Assembly (NCBI GenBank): GCA_016647705.1
Contig: CM028338.1
Coordinates: 12,678,240 to 12,742,239, forward strand
Reading direction: 5' to 3'
Source of the DNA: Eucommia ulmoides
Lineage: Eukaryota; Streptophyta; Magnoliopsida; Garryales; Eucommiaceae
DNA length: 64,000 nt
This document shows, in pieces, positions 9,641-20,459 of this stretch. Each line of letters begins with the position of its first letter. Within the stretch, counting starts at the first letter, position 1. The position numbers and the translations under genes are program-made. The notes beneath the pieces were generated by a model that was given only the letters and a program-made list of their open reading frames with translations, searched no databases and was not told the DNA's origin.

Positions 9641-10378
9641 CAGCTCTAAAATTAAAATGTTTCTTGATCAAATGAATCTGATATAAGTGAAACTGAATAT
9701 ATTTCAGATATTAATTTCAGAAGAAGAATTCTTCTATCTTGAAACAAGTGATGAATCAGGAAGTGAGTACGAATATCGATTTCTTTATAGACTTTGCTGA
9801 AGAAAGAGGTGATTACAGAGCAAAAGTTCTAGTTGATAAAAAAATTGCTGAAAAAAGCTTTTGAAAAAGGATTTTCTCTTAAAAATAGTGAACTGTTTCA
9901 GAAAAATTTTGTTGAAAATTTTAATAGAAAAAATATTTTCCATTATGGAATTTGTCAATTTGAAGCTGCTCTTAATATTGAAGAATCAAGAGGAATGATA
10001 AACTTTTCATCAACAAATCATGCCATGATTGAAAGACAATTAGAAAAAATTTGGAAAAATAAAAGAAAAATTGGTTAAATACATATAGGAGGAATACAAA
10101 TTATTTTTGAAGCTTTGTTTAGGAAATGAATTAATTTTTCAATAAAAGCTGTTATTCTTGATAATAGAATAAGAGGTAGATCAGATGCTCTATTAGGAGT
10201 GGTTCATGGAAACTTAAACCAATGTATTTTAGGAATAAAAGTTTTTCCTAAATATACTGTTAGTCTAAAAGAACCAAGGATAAATGAAATTTTTAATCTT
10301 GCTCATGAATGTGCTAGAAAATATTTTATGGAAAATGGAGGATTCCCCTATACTATAACATATCATGTTGGATACTTG
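9641..10378 (+). pseudogene. EPRV acidic linker and movement protein N-part (copy 2)
   Basis: Aligned with copy 3 from 12340 to about 13065. It includes the GVVHGNLNQCILGIKVFPKY block and the start of the ITYHVGY block, which belong to the 30K movement protein family. It ends abruptly near 10378, in the middle of the movement protein, where the next viral unit is joined. Frame breaks lie near 9675, 9776 and 10075. Confidence 0.65.
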
Positions 10379-10396
10379 AAGGGCCAACGGGATTTA
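10376..10396 (+). other. Junction between two viral units
   Basis: Movement-protein sequence stops after ATGTTGGATACTT and, after about 17 unexplained bases, the first main ORF begins at ATG 10396. Copy 3 continues the movement protein at the same point (13064 onward), and copy 2 has leader and primer site upstream of its first ORF. This is therefore a recombination or end-joining junction that skips protease to primer site. Confidence 0.7.
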
Positions 10397-10773
10397 TGTC
10401 TTATAAATTATTTACTAAAATAGATAATTGTGAACAAAATGAAAATCTTATCTCTTGTGAAGATTGTGATAAAAAGCCTAATAGTATTGCATTACCCAAA
10501 GTTCATGACGTTTATTTGTCCAATACTTATTTAAGAGAAAACCCTAAAGAAGTATTTAATACAATTAGATATGTGAATTATGCTATGACTGAGTAAGAGA
10601 TACCCAAAGAAATTAAACAACAGATAAAATGGTTAATATTAAAAAATTTAAATAATCACTTTGCTCAGGTAAGCCGTTGCAGAATTAGTAGAAAGATTTA
10701 TACCTTTGATGATGGATCTATATATATACATGATGATAATGATTATGACTTTATTTATTACTATTTTGATTAA
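10396..10773 (+). pseudogene. EPRV first main ORF (copy 3)
   Basis: Same gene as 7680-8084. It starts MSYKLFTKIDN, has an internal deletion of about nine codons after VYLSNT, and stops at TAA 10594-10596, where copy 2 has TCA. The remainder up to the TAA at 10771 is still recognisable, including the Asp/Tyr-rich tail. Function unknown. Confidence 0.55.
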
Positions 10774-10775
10774 AG

Positions 10776-11678
10776 ATGATAACTGAAAAAATTGATGAGA
10801 ATATTGAATTGCCAAAAGACCTTGCTATAATAGCTGCCAATCAAAAAAAAATTAGTCAAGCTATTAAAAATAGTGAAAATAATATCATACAAAAAATAGA
10901 TAAAAATCCACCTGTTATCCAAGGAATTAAAGAAATGATACCCTATGGTCGAAGTCTAAGAATGCTAAATATGGATGAGAATGAAATAGTCTCTAAAGAC
11001 CCTGATGACTTTATGGAAATCTTAGATGAACTTAATGTGTTAATGAATACTGATGCCAGTGGAGTTAGACAACCAGTTGATACACAAGCTGGTCCAAGTA
11101 CTCAAACTGATCAACCATCTACAAGTGCTAGTACTCCGCTTCCTCAAATTAGATCTACGACTCAAAATATGTTTTTACGAGATCCTATTAATTTTATTAC
11201 ACCTGCTATAAATGAGGCTTTTCCTGAACAAACTGGACAAAATATAGCCTTTAGAGACTCTAGGAGAGGAATGAGGGATGTTAGAAACGAAGTAATAAGA
11301 CAAAGGCTTAATGAACCCAGGATAGAAAAAATATCCGAAATGGGAATATATTTGAATATTGATAATTATATGGGTAATGCCAAATTGGTTGAGAAATTAA
11401 TTAATAAATGGATAAGATCGTTATTTACTATTGCTTTATTTAAAAATGTTGTTGAAGGAGACAAAATGACTATTGATACATTTTCAAAATGGATACCTAT
11501 GAATTTTATGGGAATTGTTAGTGATTGGCGGAATAACTTAGCACTTATAAAGAAAACACAAATAAGAACTAGAATATTTTCGAGAACTGCTGAAACAATA
11601 ATTACTGATACTGACCCCCAAAAGGTAATTGGTAGATTTGAAGATGCTATTAGGAGAGATTTTTTAGGACAGTTCTAG
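10776..11678 (+). pseudogene. EPRV coiled-coil and coat protein N-half (copy 3), open over 300 codons
   Basis: The longest open viral frame here: 300 codons from ATG 10776 to TAG 11676-11678. Residues 1-70 form a predicted helix or coiled coil. Residues 75-125 are a Ser/Thr/Pro/Gln-rich linker, and from about 130 a capsid-like domain follows (RDSRRGMRDVRNE, WIPMNFMG, SDWRNNLALIKK). It stops two bases after the preceding ORF's position, as in copy 2. The coat protein appears to continue past the TAG in the same frame, so this is half a gene despite the clean frame. Confidence 0.65.
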
Positions 11679-12335
11679 GCAAGAAATGTTGAAGAACCCC
11701 AAAGAAGGATAAGACTAAATGCTATAAATCATCTGGTAAATATGAGAATATGCAATATGTGTTACTTTGAAGCTTATACCAATGAATTTACTAAACACTA
11801 TTATAAAGCCGATTTTAATGAATTCAAAAGAGGTGTTTATTTAGACATGTATGTCGAAAAAACGCCTGCTCATTACGCTGGAGAATTGTTGATAGGATAT
11901 AAATCCATACTTAATTGGCAAGGTGAATATTCAATGGGTGCTAGAGTTGCTTATGCTCAAAGACAAGTCGGAATTTGGTGTGTTGCTGCTAGAAATGCAG
12001 AACTATACACGAAAGATAATCAATTGGGACTTTTTTGTGAAAATCAAAGCGAAGCCCCTAAACAATTAGGATGTGCTAAAATTTATCCAAAACTAGGATC
12101 TGTTAAGAAAAATAAATACAGACTAAAAAGATCTTTTAAAAGGAACGTTAGGCCAAGAAGAAATTTTAGACCTAAAAGATTTTTCAAAAAACGAAGAGAT
12201 TTTGATAAATCTACTAATAAATCTAATCCTATAAGAACGGCTTAAGAAAAGGCTGCTAAAACATGTAAGTGTTGGGCATGTAATGAGATAGGGCATTATG
12301 CAAACAAGTGTCCTAATATTAAAAATAAAAACAGC
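11679..12335 (+). pseudogene. EPRV coat protein C-half with zinc knuckle (copy 3)
   Basis: In frame with the preceding ORF across a TAG. The open part from ATG 11742 to 12245 gives 167 residues ending in a strongly basic stretch (RRNFRPKRFFKKRRDF). A TAA at 12243-12245 interrupts it, and the CCHC knuckle follows in the same frame (bases 12264-12311, CWACNEIGHYANKC). Best preserved of the three copies. Confidence 0.72.
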
Positions 12336-13390
12336 TCTAAAATTAAAATGTTTCTTGATCAAAGTGAATCTGATATAAGTGAAACTGAATATATTTCAGT
12401 TATTAATTCGGAAGAAGAATTCTTCTATTTTGAAACAAGTGATGAATCAGGAAGTGTGTACGAATACTGATTTCTTTATAGATTCTGCTGAAGAAAGAGG
12501 TGATTATAGAGTGGAAGCTCTAGTTGATCAAAAATTGCTGAAAAAAGCTTTGGAAAAAGGATTTTCTCTTAAAAATAGTGAACTGTTTCAGAAAAAATTT
12601 GTTGAAAAATTTAATAAAAAAAATATTTTCCATTATGGAATTGGTAAATTTGAAGTTGCTCTTTATACCGAAGAATCAAGAGGAATGATAAACTTTGCAT
12701 TAATAAATCATGCCATGATAGAAAGACAATTAGAAAAAAATTGGGGAAAATAAAGAAAAAATTGGTTATATATTGGAGGAATACGAATTGTTTTTAAAGC
12801 TTTGTTTAGGAAATGAATTAATTTTCCAATAAAAGCTGCTATTCTTGATAATAGAATAAGATATAGATCAGATGCTTCGCTAGGAGTTGTTCGTGGAAAC
12901 ATAAATCAAGGTATTTTAGGAATAAAAGTTTTTCCTAAATATGTTGTTAGTCTAAAAAACCCAAGGATAAATGACGTTTTTAGTTTTGCTCATGAATTTG
13001 CTAGAAAAGATTTTATGGAAAATGGAAGATTCCCCTATACTATAACATATCATGTTGGATACTTTTTAAGTAATAGTCATCATAGTGATAAATTTATAAA
13101 CCATGATTTTATTGAAATAGATAAAGTTTTTGAACCAATTGCTAATATTTATCTTCCAGAGATTATTAATGAGATAGATTTACATGCTCACTGGAAATTA
13201 GATATTAGCAAAAACCCAAATTTAGATGTAACGAGATTAACTGCTACTAAAAGATTATCTAGTATTAAGAGAATATCTTCATTAAGAATAACTGGTGGCA
13301 AAATCAGAGAAAACTCTAATTTTGATATTAAACAGTCGGTTATAAATAGTCCCATCTATAGAATAAAAGGTAAATATTCAAATGGAAAAG
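12336..13390 (+). pseudogene. EPRV movement protein (copy 3, fullest)
   Basis: Begins with an acidic linker and includes LGVVRGN, GIKVFPKY and ITYHVGYFLSNSHHSDKF (13039-13092). These are the core blocks of the 30K movement protein superfamily as found in Caulimoviridae, which widens plasmodesmata for cell-to-cell spread. Open parts are 12379-12753 and 13015-13434, with frame changes between them. It lies downstream of the coat protein, the order known in Cavemovirus. Only this copy keeps the C-terminal part. Confidence 0.75.
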
Positions 13391-13434
13391 AATATTATGA
13401 AATCAATGTTTTAATTGGTACTGGTGCTTCTTGA
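13391..13434 (+). pseudogene. EPRV aspartic protease start, truncated
   Basis: The frame ends YEINVLIGTGAS followed by TGA. The DTGAS-type active-site block has Gly in place of the catalytic Asp. Viral similarity cannot be followed beyond about 13440, where Copia sequence resumes. Confidence 0.6.
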
Positions 13435-13440
13435 ACTATG

Positions 13441-13856
13441 ATGTTTTATGGGAAATAAAGTACCACTGTCCACATATGATTTTACAGGTGTTAATATGAG
13501 TTTTATTAGCCAGCACATTACGGCCTTGTGCTATCTCAGTTTTCATAAGTATTTTTGAGAATAGCCTAATTCTCATAGAAAGTGGCCCTACTTTTACACT
13601 TATATGTGTGATATCTGTCAAAGGTAATTCTGTAATTACAATACCCCACTCATAAGATATACAAATTTCATTAAGTGTTTATAAAACTCAACTCTCCAAG
13701 GCTCTAATCGTTACATGATAAATGCACTTACACTATAGGGATGGATCAAAATAAAATAGTGCATTTTTTTTAAGTTTTCTTATGAGTCGTTTTTCATGTT
13801 GAACCTAGTTCTTAGGATCTCTGGTCCTTAGGTTGGGTATCCTCATAAGTAACTTA
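13441..13856 (-). other. Copia 3' untranslated region next to the viral insertion
   Basis: No ORF. On the minus strand it lies between the end of the RNase H gene and the viral junction. The other part of this untranslated region, with the polypurine tract, is at 2617-2663 on the far side of the virus. Confidence 0.5.
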
Positions 13857-14693
13857 CTAAAGTATAGGCTTTAACCCCATCCCCCTTGATGTATTCCAGA
13901 TCTTTTCTCTAGTCAAGACATTTGTTAGTGGATCTACAATATTATTGCAAGATTTAATATAATTCACATTAACAACACTGTTACTCATATAAGATCTTAC
14001 AGTACCGTGCTTTCTCCTTATAGGTCTGGATTTTCCGTTATAATGACGAATTTTTACTCTATCAATTGTAGTAGTGTTATCACAATGTATTAAAATAGAT
14101 GGAATTGGTTTTTCCCAAAGTGGGACTTCATATAATAAATCTCTTAACCAATTCACTTCCTCACTTACGGAAGCTAGAGCTATGAGCTCAGCCTCCATTA
14201 TCGAATTTTCAATGAAAGTTTGGTTTTTAAACTTCCAACATATAGCACCACCACCTAATGTAAAAATTTAACCAGTTGTAGAAAGAGAATCACCTGATAA
14301 TGTATTCCAGTCTGCATCACTAAAACCTTCAAGTACCTTAGGATAATTTTTATATAACAAACCATAATTTTTAGTGCCGGATAAATATTTTAGTATCTGT
14401 TCAATGGTACACAAATGTTCTTTACCAGGTTTCCTAATAAACCTACTAAGTAATCTAACTGCATATGCAATATCAGGTCTAGTGAAATCAGTTGCATATC
14501 GCAAGCTACCGATCATACTAGCATATTCCTTTTGATTAATCATATCAGAATTATTTTCAACAGGAATGCTAGAATCGAAAGGAGTAGCAACGTGCTTGCA
14601 ATTATAAAAATTATATTTTTTCAAACTTTTCTTAATGTAATGCGACTGATAAAGAAAAATACCATCACATGTTTTTATAATTTTTATTCCCAA
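13857..14693 (-). pseudogene. Copia RNase H and C-terminal pol
   Basis: Minus frames 14693-14268 and 14198-13857 carry VLEGFSDADW (catalytic Asp block), MEAELIALASVSEEVNWLRDLL (catalytic Glu helix) and the C-terminal YNGKSRPIRRKH and IVDPLTN blocks typical of Copia RNase H. The break between the frames is near 14268. Upstream, TRPDIAYAVRLLSRF is the RT-RNase H connection. The protein ends in SRGMGLKP, a common Copia pol terminus. Confidence 0.88.
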
Positions 14694-15640
14694 AATAAAA
14701 TTACCTCACCAAGATCTTTCATATCAAAATGGCTACTAAACATATTTTTTGTTTCAGCTATCACATCTAAATTAGAGCCAATTATTAAAAGATCATCTAC
14801 ATAGAGACTAACCAAAATATGTGAAATATTCCAAGATTTATAATAGATGCACTTCTTACACTCATTAGACTTAAAACCATTTTCGATCATGCGTGAATTA
14901 AACTTCGCATGTCACTGTTTAGGAGCTTGTTTTAAACCATACATGGATTTATTCAATTTATACACTTTGTTTTCTTATCCTAGCTCAATAAAATCTTCAG
15001 GTTGATCCAAATAAATTTTTTCATCTAGATCTCCATTTAAAAATGCATTTTTTTACATCCATTTGATGAATTTCTAAATTGAAAATTGCAGCAATAACAA
15101 TTAACAATCTAATTGATATAACTCTGGTAACTAGAGAAAAAGTACCGAAGAAATCCAAATCTTCTTTTTGCTTAAAGCCTTTAGCAACAATTCCAGCGTT
15201 AAACTTCTCTATGGAACCATCAGGTTTAAATTTTTTCCTAAGAACTCATTTACACCCTATAGTTTTAAAACCCAGCAATAAATCAACTAATTTCCAAATC
15301 TTGTTAGAAAGTAGAGACTCAATCTCAACATTTACAGCCTCTTTCCAAAAAATTGCGTTTGGTGATGACAAAACATGTTGAAAAGTAATTGAATTTTCCT
15401 CAATATTAAAAACATAAAAATTAGGTTCAAAATATTTTTCAATTCTAGCTCTTTTACTCCTTCTTAACTTAGTTTCAAAATCATTTTTATTTTGTAAAAT
15501 GGAGTAGAAGAATTAGAATCAGATAACATATTTTTCTCAATTACTTATACCCACTATCTTTAGATTTAAAGAAAATTTTTCTTCATGAAAAATAGTATCA
15601 CCAGATTCAATGAAAATATTATTTTCAATATAAAAAAATC
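14684..15640 (-). pseudogene. Copia reverse transcriptase
   Basis: The minus strand reads AIFWKEAVN near 15350, IGCK, a VAKGFKQKEDLDFF-type block near 15175 and IHQMDVK near 15060. The catalytic motif SLYVDDLLIIGS lies in the frame 14890-14684. The order matches Ty1/Copia RT (RVT_2). Several frameshifts lie between 15060 and 14890. The YVDD pair is intact but the enzyme is broken. Confidence 0.87.
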
Positions 15641-15949
15641 TATAGGCTGTACTAATTAAGGTCTTTTAGGGTCTGTTAACCTAACAAAGGCTAACCAACA
15701 CTAAACTTTAAAAGAAATCCCAAGTTTGGTTTATGCCCATTTCACAACTCAAAATGAGTAATTTTAGTTTTTTTTATGTGGCGCCCTATTTATAACATGA
15801 CATACAGTTAAAGTGCCCCACCCCAAAGATTTTGGGAAGCACTAGAATCAAGTAGCATGACATTTGTTAAATTAATTAAAGTTCAAAATTTTCTTTCCGC
15901 CACCTCATTTGATGTAGGTGAGTATGATGGAGTAGTCTCATGAATTATT

Positions 15950-16790
15950 TCTAAAGATTAAGCAAAAAATGAGTAATTATTATTCATATATTTTTTGCCT
16001 CTATCACTTCTAATTCTTTTTATTTTTCTACCGAATTGATTTTCAACTTCGTAAAGAAAATCTTTAAATGTTTTAAAAGCATCACTTCTATTTTTTAATA
16101 GATAAACATAAATAAATATTGAAAAATCATCAACAAAAGTAATAAAATATCTATTTTTTCCACGAGTTAAAATTATTTCAAATTCACAAAGATTAGTGTG
16201 TATTAACTCTAACAATTCAATATTTCTTTCTATATTTTTATGAGGCCTTTTAGTAATTTTTATTTGACTACATACTTCACATTTTTCAAAATATTTTGTC
16301 AGCCTTGGTAATAATCCTAAGCTACTCATAATTTTCACATATCTACTATTAATATGACATAGTCGTGCATGTCAAAAATTCATAGAGGACAACATATAAG
16401 AAGAACTCACTGAAGTTTTATTATTCTCAATGTTCAATTTAAACATACATTCACAAGTATATCATTTGCCCACAAATATCCTCTTTTTTATGATACCATA
16501 TTGATCAGACTCCATAGTCTGTTGAAAGCTAACTTTATTGAGTAAGAAACTTGACATTAAATTTTTTCTCATGGACGGAGTATATAAAACATCTTTTAAG
16601 GTAAGCACATGTCTAGATGTAAATTTAAGATCAACGTCACCATTTCCAAGTATCTTGGTTTTACTAGAATCACCAAGTATTATTGTTTTTTTTTTCCTCA
16701 AATAGAGTATATTGTTTTAACCAATTTTTATCGTAGCAAACATGTCTATTAGCACCACAGTCTACCCACCACCCTTCTACAAATTGAACC
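15950..16790 (-). pseudogene. Copia protease end, GAG-pre-integrase and integrase core
   Basis: Near 16780 the minus strand reads [12 protein letters not shown], a Copia protease active-site block (DSGA in most relatives). Frame 16701-16462 (ILGNGDVDLKF, LKDVLYTPSMRKNLMS) is the pre-integrase part. Frame 16338-15958 holds CEVCSQIKITKRPH (zinc-binding end) and the integrase core with FITFVDDFS (first Asp) and RSDRGKKYMNN (second Asp). The C-terminal Glu block is not clear. Confidence 0.85.
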
Positions 16791-16799
16791 ATATTAATG

Positions 16800-17739
16800 T
16801 CTGTAATCATTGGCACAAGTGGCTCCTCAATAATGTTAGCTTGTAGAATAGACTGACGTTTCTGAAATTTGCAAACTCGATCAATATGCCTACTTTTGCC
16901 ACAGACAAAACAACCACCGAAGGTCCTTGGTTCAAGTTTATGTTACTCTTGTTGTGAGGTTTAGTAAAATATTTCATGTGTTTCTTTTTTGGATTCAAAT
17001 GATTATTTCTAGGAGGATAATTTTTGGGCAAATTATTATTTGATGAAATAAGATTTACCCTTGTGAGGAAATTATCGTTGTCTTCATGTGTCATAAGTGC
17101 ATCTTGACCTCGGGCTTCCTCTTTCACACGGATTTTTGTGATTAACATCTCTAGTGAAGTCTCCTTTTGCTTGTGATGCATGGATTTTTTAAACTCTCTC
17201 TATGGCGGTGGCACTTTATCAATTATTCCGGTCACAATAAGATTATTTCCAATCTTAATGCCTTCATATCTCACTTTTGCTACAATCATTTGAAAATCTT
17301 GAGATTGCTCCACAACGGATTTGTTATCCACCATTTGAAATTGAAAAAATTGGCTTGCATCATATTTCTTTACACTTGTTTCTTCGGTATCATATTTTCC
17401 TTGAAATGCTTTCCAAATTTTCTTTGCAGTTTTATAAGTAGTAGCATAATAATCATAAAATTGATTTGCAAGACAATTTATGAGATAAAAATGACAATTA
17501 TACTCATTTCTTTCATATTTTTCTGCCTTCTCCTGATGAGTGTATTTTTCGTCGTCAATCATGTTGTCAGTAGAAATTTTGATGGGATTTTTCTTGGTAA
17601 GAACATAAGCAACTTTGAGAAGACTTAGATAAAAATGTACCTTGCCTTTCCATCTTTTGAAATGGACTCTCTTGAAGTGAAAAGGTTTATTGAGATCTTT
17701 GATACTTTGTTTGCTTTCTCGATCATCAGCTCCATGTTG
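16800..17739 (-). pseudogene. Copia gag (UBN2 type) with zinc knuckle
   Basis: Frame 17562-17200 has the gag helices [35 protein letters not shown] and [17 protein letters not shown], which are typical of Copia gag. Frame 17181-16807 continues with an Asn/Lys-rich stretch. After a frameshift the CCHC knuckle [14 protein letters not shown] lies near 16910-16870. The probable start ATG lies near 17736, only about 18 bases from the LTR, which leaves no room for a full primer site in front of it. Only a shortened tRNA-Met-like match (TGGAGC) is seen. Confidence 0.85.
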
Positions 17740-17753
17740 AATCTCGTTAAAAT

Positions 17754-18281
17754 TGTTGGAGGAAATACAAATAAATCAAGAAAAATACAAATTAATATCG
17801 GACTGAGGCATGAAAATTTCGTTATCTTTAAGGAGATTCAAGCTCTCTGCGGTTGGCAATGCCTTGAGACTAGTGCAACAAAATTTATCTTTAACTTGTC
17901 CTCTCTAGGATATAATAGCCTAACTTAGTCGTTTGATTTATACTAACTTTGCACAAGTTGTAGAACCCAAAACTCCACCAAGAGAAGACCTTTCTTTGCC
18001 CAATATAAATTATGTATGTATGAAAATGTGAATGATACACAGCTTGAAGAAGACCTATTTCTAGGCTCCCAAAACACACAAGATTAAATAAACAAAAATA
18101 AATGAAAAATATTAGAAAATACCAAAAGTCTAGAAAATTATTAAAAAAAATGAAATGACACCATAATGGAGCACTAACCCACTAAGATAGTGAGAGACCT
18201 TTGAACTCCATAACTTATAAAACTCCCAAATAATTAATTTAATTAAATAAATAATATATATTATATTAAAATATAACAACA
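17754..18281 (-). repeat. Copia 5' LTR (right copy)
   Basis: 528 bp, starting TGTTGGAGG and ending AACAACA in plus coordinates. Matches 2088-2616. In element orientation it lies upstream of gag and is the original promoter. AATAT follows at once. Confidence 0.92.
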
Positions 18282-18286
18282 AATAT
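18282..18286. repeat. Right target-site duplication AATAT of the Copia element
   Basis: Same five bases as 2083-2087. Confidence 0.9.
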
Positions 18287-18981
18287 TTTTAATGTGTAAA
18301 TGTTGTTCTAAATAGCATTTTTTGCAAATACTGTAAGTGAAAAAGCTACTTGAAATAACGTTTTTTGAAAACACTATATTTGGGAATAAGTTCCCACTAC
18401 CTTAAAATAAATGATGTTTTAGTCTTGCGGATTAAAAAAAAAAAAGCGAAAGACCCAATACACGTGTTGCACTCTCATAGTTACATATATTTAATTTGTG
18501 TGTAAAATATTTATTAGATATAACAAATATTACACAAGTATATGTAACATAGTTACATGTAATTTGTAATCTGTTACTAATATTACACACACATATATAT
18601 GTAACTAATATTATATAAACGTGAGTACATGTAGGATTAATACACAATCAAAAATCAATTTAAAGGACTGAATGAAAATTTATATTTTAAATGAGACAAA
18701 TAACTGATTACACCTGTTATTTATTTGAGATTAATTACTAATTATCCCTAAAATAGACTTTAAGTTTTCTGTCTCCTATAGGAGATGAAATAAACTCTTT
18801 ATTCTCTACCAAACTAGGTTCTAGGTGAAGCAACTCAATCAATTGACTTTTTCAATGTGCATGCCAACTCTCTCTTTAATTGCGAGTGGGCTAGGGTTCA
18901 CAGGTGACATGACCCTACGAGCATCCTTCTCATCCTCTGTTAGACACATTCACTAGATTTTCAAAATCTCTAAGGTAACAT
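18287..18981. other. No gene seen; AT-rich flank
   Basis: Non-coding. The first 100 bases hold AATAGCATTTTTTGCAAA (from about 18314) and AATAACGTTTTTTGAAAAC (from about 18354), related to AATAGCATTTTTGCAA at about 2027 on the other side of the Copia element. The rest holds ACACATATA-type simple sequence. Confidence 0.5.
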
Positions 18982-19178
18982 GTTTTTTTTTTTTTTTTGG
19001 GTAGACAAGAAACACAAAAGACTAGAGGCAAAGTTGGTCGTACGCTACGTGCTTATCCGCAATAAAAAAATCTCTCAAGACCTTTGGGGGGGTCCTCAAG
19101 GTAGTGCATTTCGGACCTATTATTGGTCCCAATCCAGGCGAGGTAATCCGCACATTGATTGCTCGTTCTTCTTACGGC

Positions 19179-19560
19179 TTAGAGCTCAAACTCGTTTGTC
19201 TCAATGATGTGTTTGCATTCCATCACCCAACCCCTTAGGAGTTGAGTATCCGGACATTCCCCTTTGATAAGATCAATGACTTCTTGACAATCAGACTCAA
19301 CAACGATCCTCATGAATCCCCTCGAGATCACCAAGAAAAGGCTGGCATGAATAAGCCTGATCTCCGCTTCCAAGAAAGAGCACGACGTGAGGTGTCCAAA
19401 GAAGCCGATTTTCTACTCGCCATCCATATCTCTGATAAGCCCCCCGAAACATCATTTTCTTGGATTACCAAACACACTCCCATTAGTATTGAGCTTAAAA
19501 GCACCTGTAAGAGGAGACGGCCAATTAGCCTCATTAAACGATCAGGGGGGAATCTTGGGA
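19179..19560 (-). pseudogene. LINE RNase H domain
   Basis: Minus frame 19373-19179 reads MEAEIRLIHASLFLVISRGFMRIVVESDCQEVIDLI, with the catalytic Glu (MEAE) and Asp (ESDC) of the RNase H domain at the end of plant LINE ORF2. Frame 19534-19328 carries the preceding part. A frameshift separates them. Confidence 0.8.
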
Positions 19561-19740
19561 AATTCCTTCGATTACCTCCTTATTCTGATCCTTCCAAATC
19601 TCCCAAATAATGGCCACAAAAAGAAAGCGAGAAGTAGGATTGATCTTTTTTCCTTTTAAGTGTTTGGAAATCTAATTTTGGATACTCAAGTCTTGATCTT
19701 GCCTCAAAGCGTCCCTATTTAGAAACATGAACCAAATGGT

Positions 19741-20424
19741 TTAGGCCTTTAGGCAATATCTAAGAGCATGCTCAATAGATTTGTTAGTACCGTTGCATCT
19801 CAAGCATATAGTGAATCCCTCATTCGACCACCTAGCTCTCATTTCATTGGTCAATAAGCGTTTGTGAAAAAATTTCCAAAAAAATAATTTAATAGATTGA
19901 GGAATTTTTAGCTTCCAAATCCAATCCCAATTAGAAAAATGGCTAGGGGCTTTAAAATCTGCAATTAGCGAATAGGCCGATTTCACCGAAAACTTCCTCG
20001 AGTTTTTGGAAAACCAAATGGCAACATCTTCCTCCAAAAAATTAGGGGGCTCATAATTTAGGATGTCGTGAACTTGTTTATCGGATAACAGATGGATGGT
20101 TGGTAGACATAACCAACTGCCAGAATCGTCCAAAATATCTACTACCTTAAGGTCAAGACTTTATTGACGTTCATCATTGCCTAGGGGGCCATTCCCGCAC
20201 CACCAATCATTCCAAAGGTTAACATTAACACTGTTCCCAATTTGCCATTTAAGACCTTTGGATATGACGGTGTCGGAATGAAAAATACCTCTCCAGATGT
20301 GAGACCCCCTATTACGTTTCATCCATGGCTTGGGATTCTTGTCAATTTTATATTTATTTGCAAAAACTTTCACCCAAAGAGAATTATTATAATTTGAAAC
20401 AACATTCCAAGCAAGTTTAGACAT
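19741..20424 (-). pseudogene. LINE RT-associated zinc-binding (zf-RVT) region
   Basis: Frame 20133-19741 carries FSVKSAYSLI, a WDWIWKLKIPQSIKLFFWKF block and CLRCNGTNKSIEHALRYC. Together these match the zf-RVT domain of plant LINEs. Frame 20424-20161 (LWVKVFANKYK, GSHIWRGI, WQIGNSVNVNLWNDWW) is the usual segment before it. Confidence 0.85.
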
Positions 20425-20459
20425 AAAAGTTGAGTTAGAAATTCTGGCCTTTCTAATGT

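Larger units (their letters stand above)
2664..13440 (+). mobile_element. Endogenous pararetrovirus (Caulimoviridae) array, degenerate
   Basis: The plus strand carries circularly permuted, partly repeated viral genome pieces. The first run goes from the coat protein C-half (2668) through movement protein, protease, reverse transcriptase, RNase H, a transactivator-like region, promoter, leader, primer site and a small first ORF, back to coat protein and the start of the movement protein (to about 10378). A second run starts at the first ORF (10396) and ends in the protease (13434). The presence of a movement protein and the absence of an integrase mark Caulimoviridae rather than a retrotransposon. 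Coat and movement modules in that order, followed by protease-RT and a last transactivator-like ORF, resemble Cavemovirus/Solendovirus layout. Many stops and frameshifts break the frames. The outer junctions are placed only to within about 20 bp. Confidence 0.88.
2088..18281 (-). mobile_element. Ty1/Copia LTR retrotransposon, split by a pararetrovirus insertion
   Basis: Two similar LTRs (2088-2616 and 17754-18281) face the same way and are flanked by AATAT on both outer sides. Reading the minus strand from the right, the order is 5' LTR, gag with zinc knuckle, protease, integrase, reverse transcriptase, RNase H, then the 3' LTR. Protease-integrase before reverse transcriptase is the Copia order. 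About 10.8 kb of plus-strand viral DNA (about 2664-13440) separates the end of pol from the polypurine tract and 3' LTR. Without it the element would be about 5.4 kb, a normal Copia size. All coding parts carry frameshifts or stops, so it is dead. RNase H and C-terminal motifs suggest a Tork-like lineage, but I cannot fix this. Confidence 0.9.

Noticed and set aside
17736-17753. Canonical tRNA-Met primer site next to the Copia 5' LTR
   Set aside because: Only a shortened TGGAGC-like match is present. It may be a deletion derivative but cannot be called.
18394-18399. CACTAC as the end of a CACTA transposon
   Set aside because: No matching GTAGTG end, no 3-bp target duplication, and the possible subterminal motifs lie on the wrong side.
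18982-19207. Plus-strand frames over the LINE RNase H
   Set aside because: The minus strand carries clear LINE RNase H motifs. The plus frames start inside the poly-T tail.
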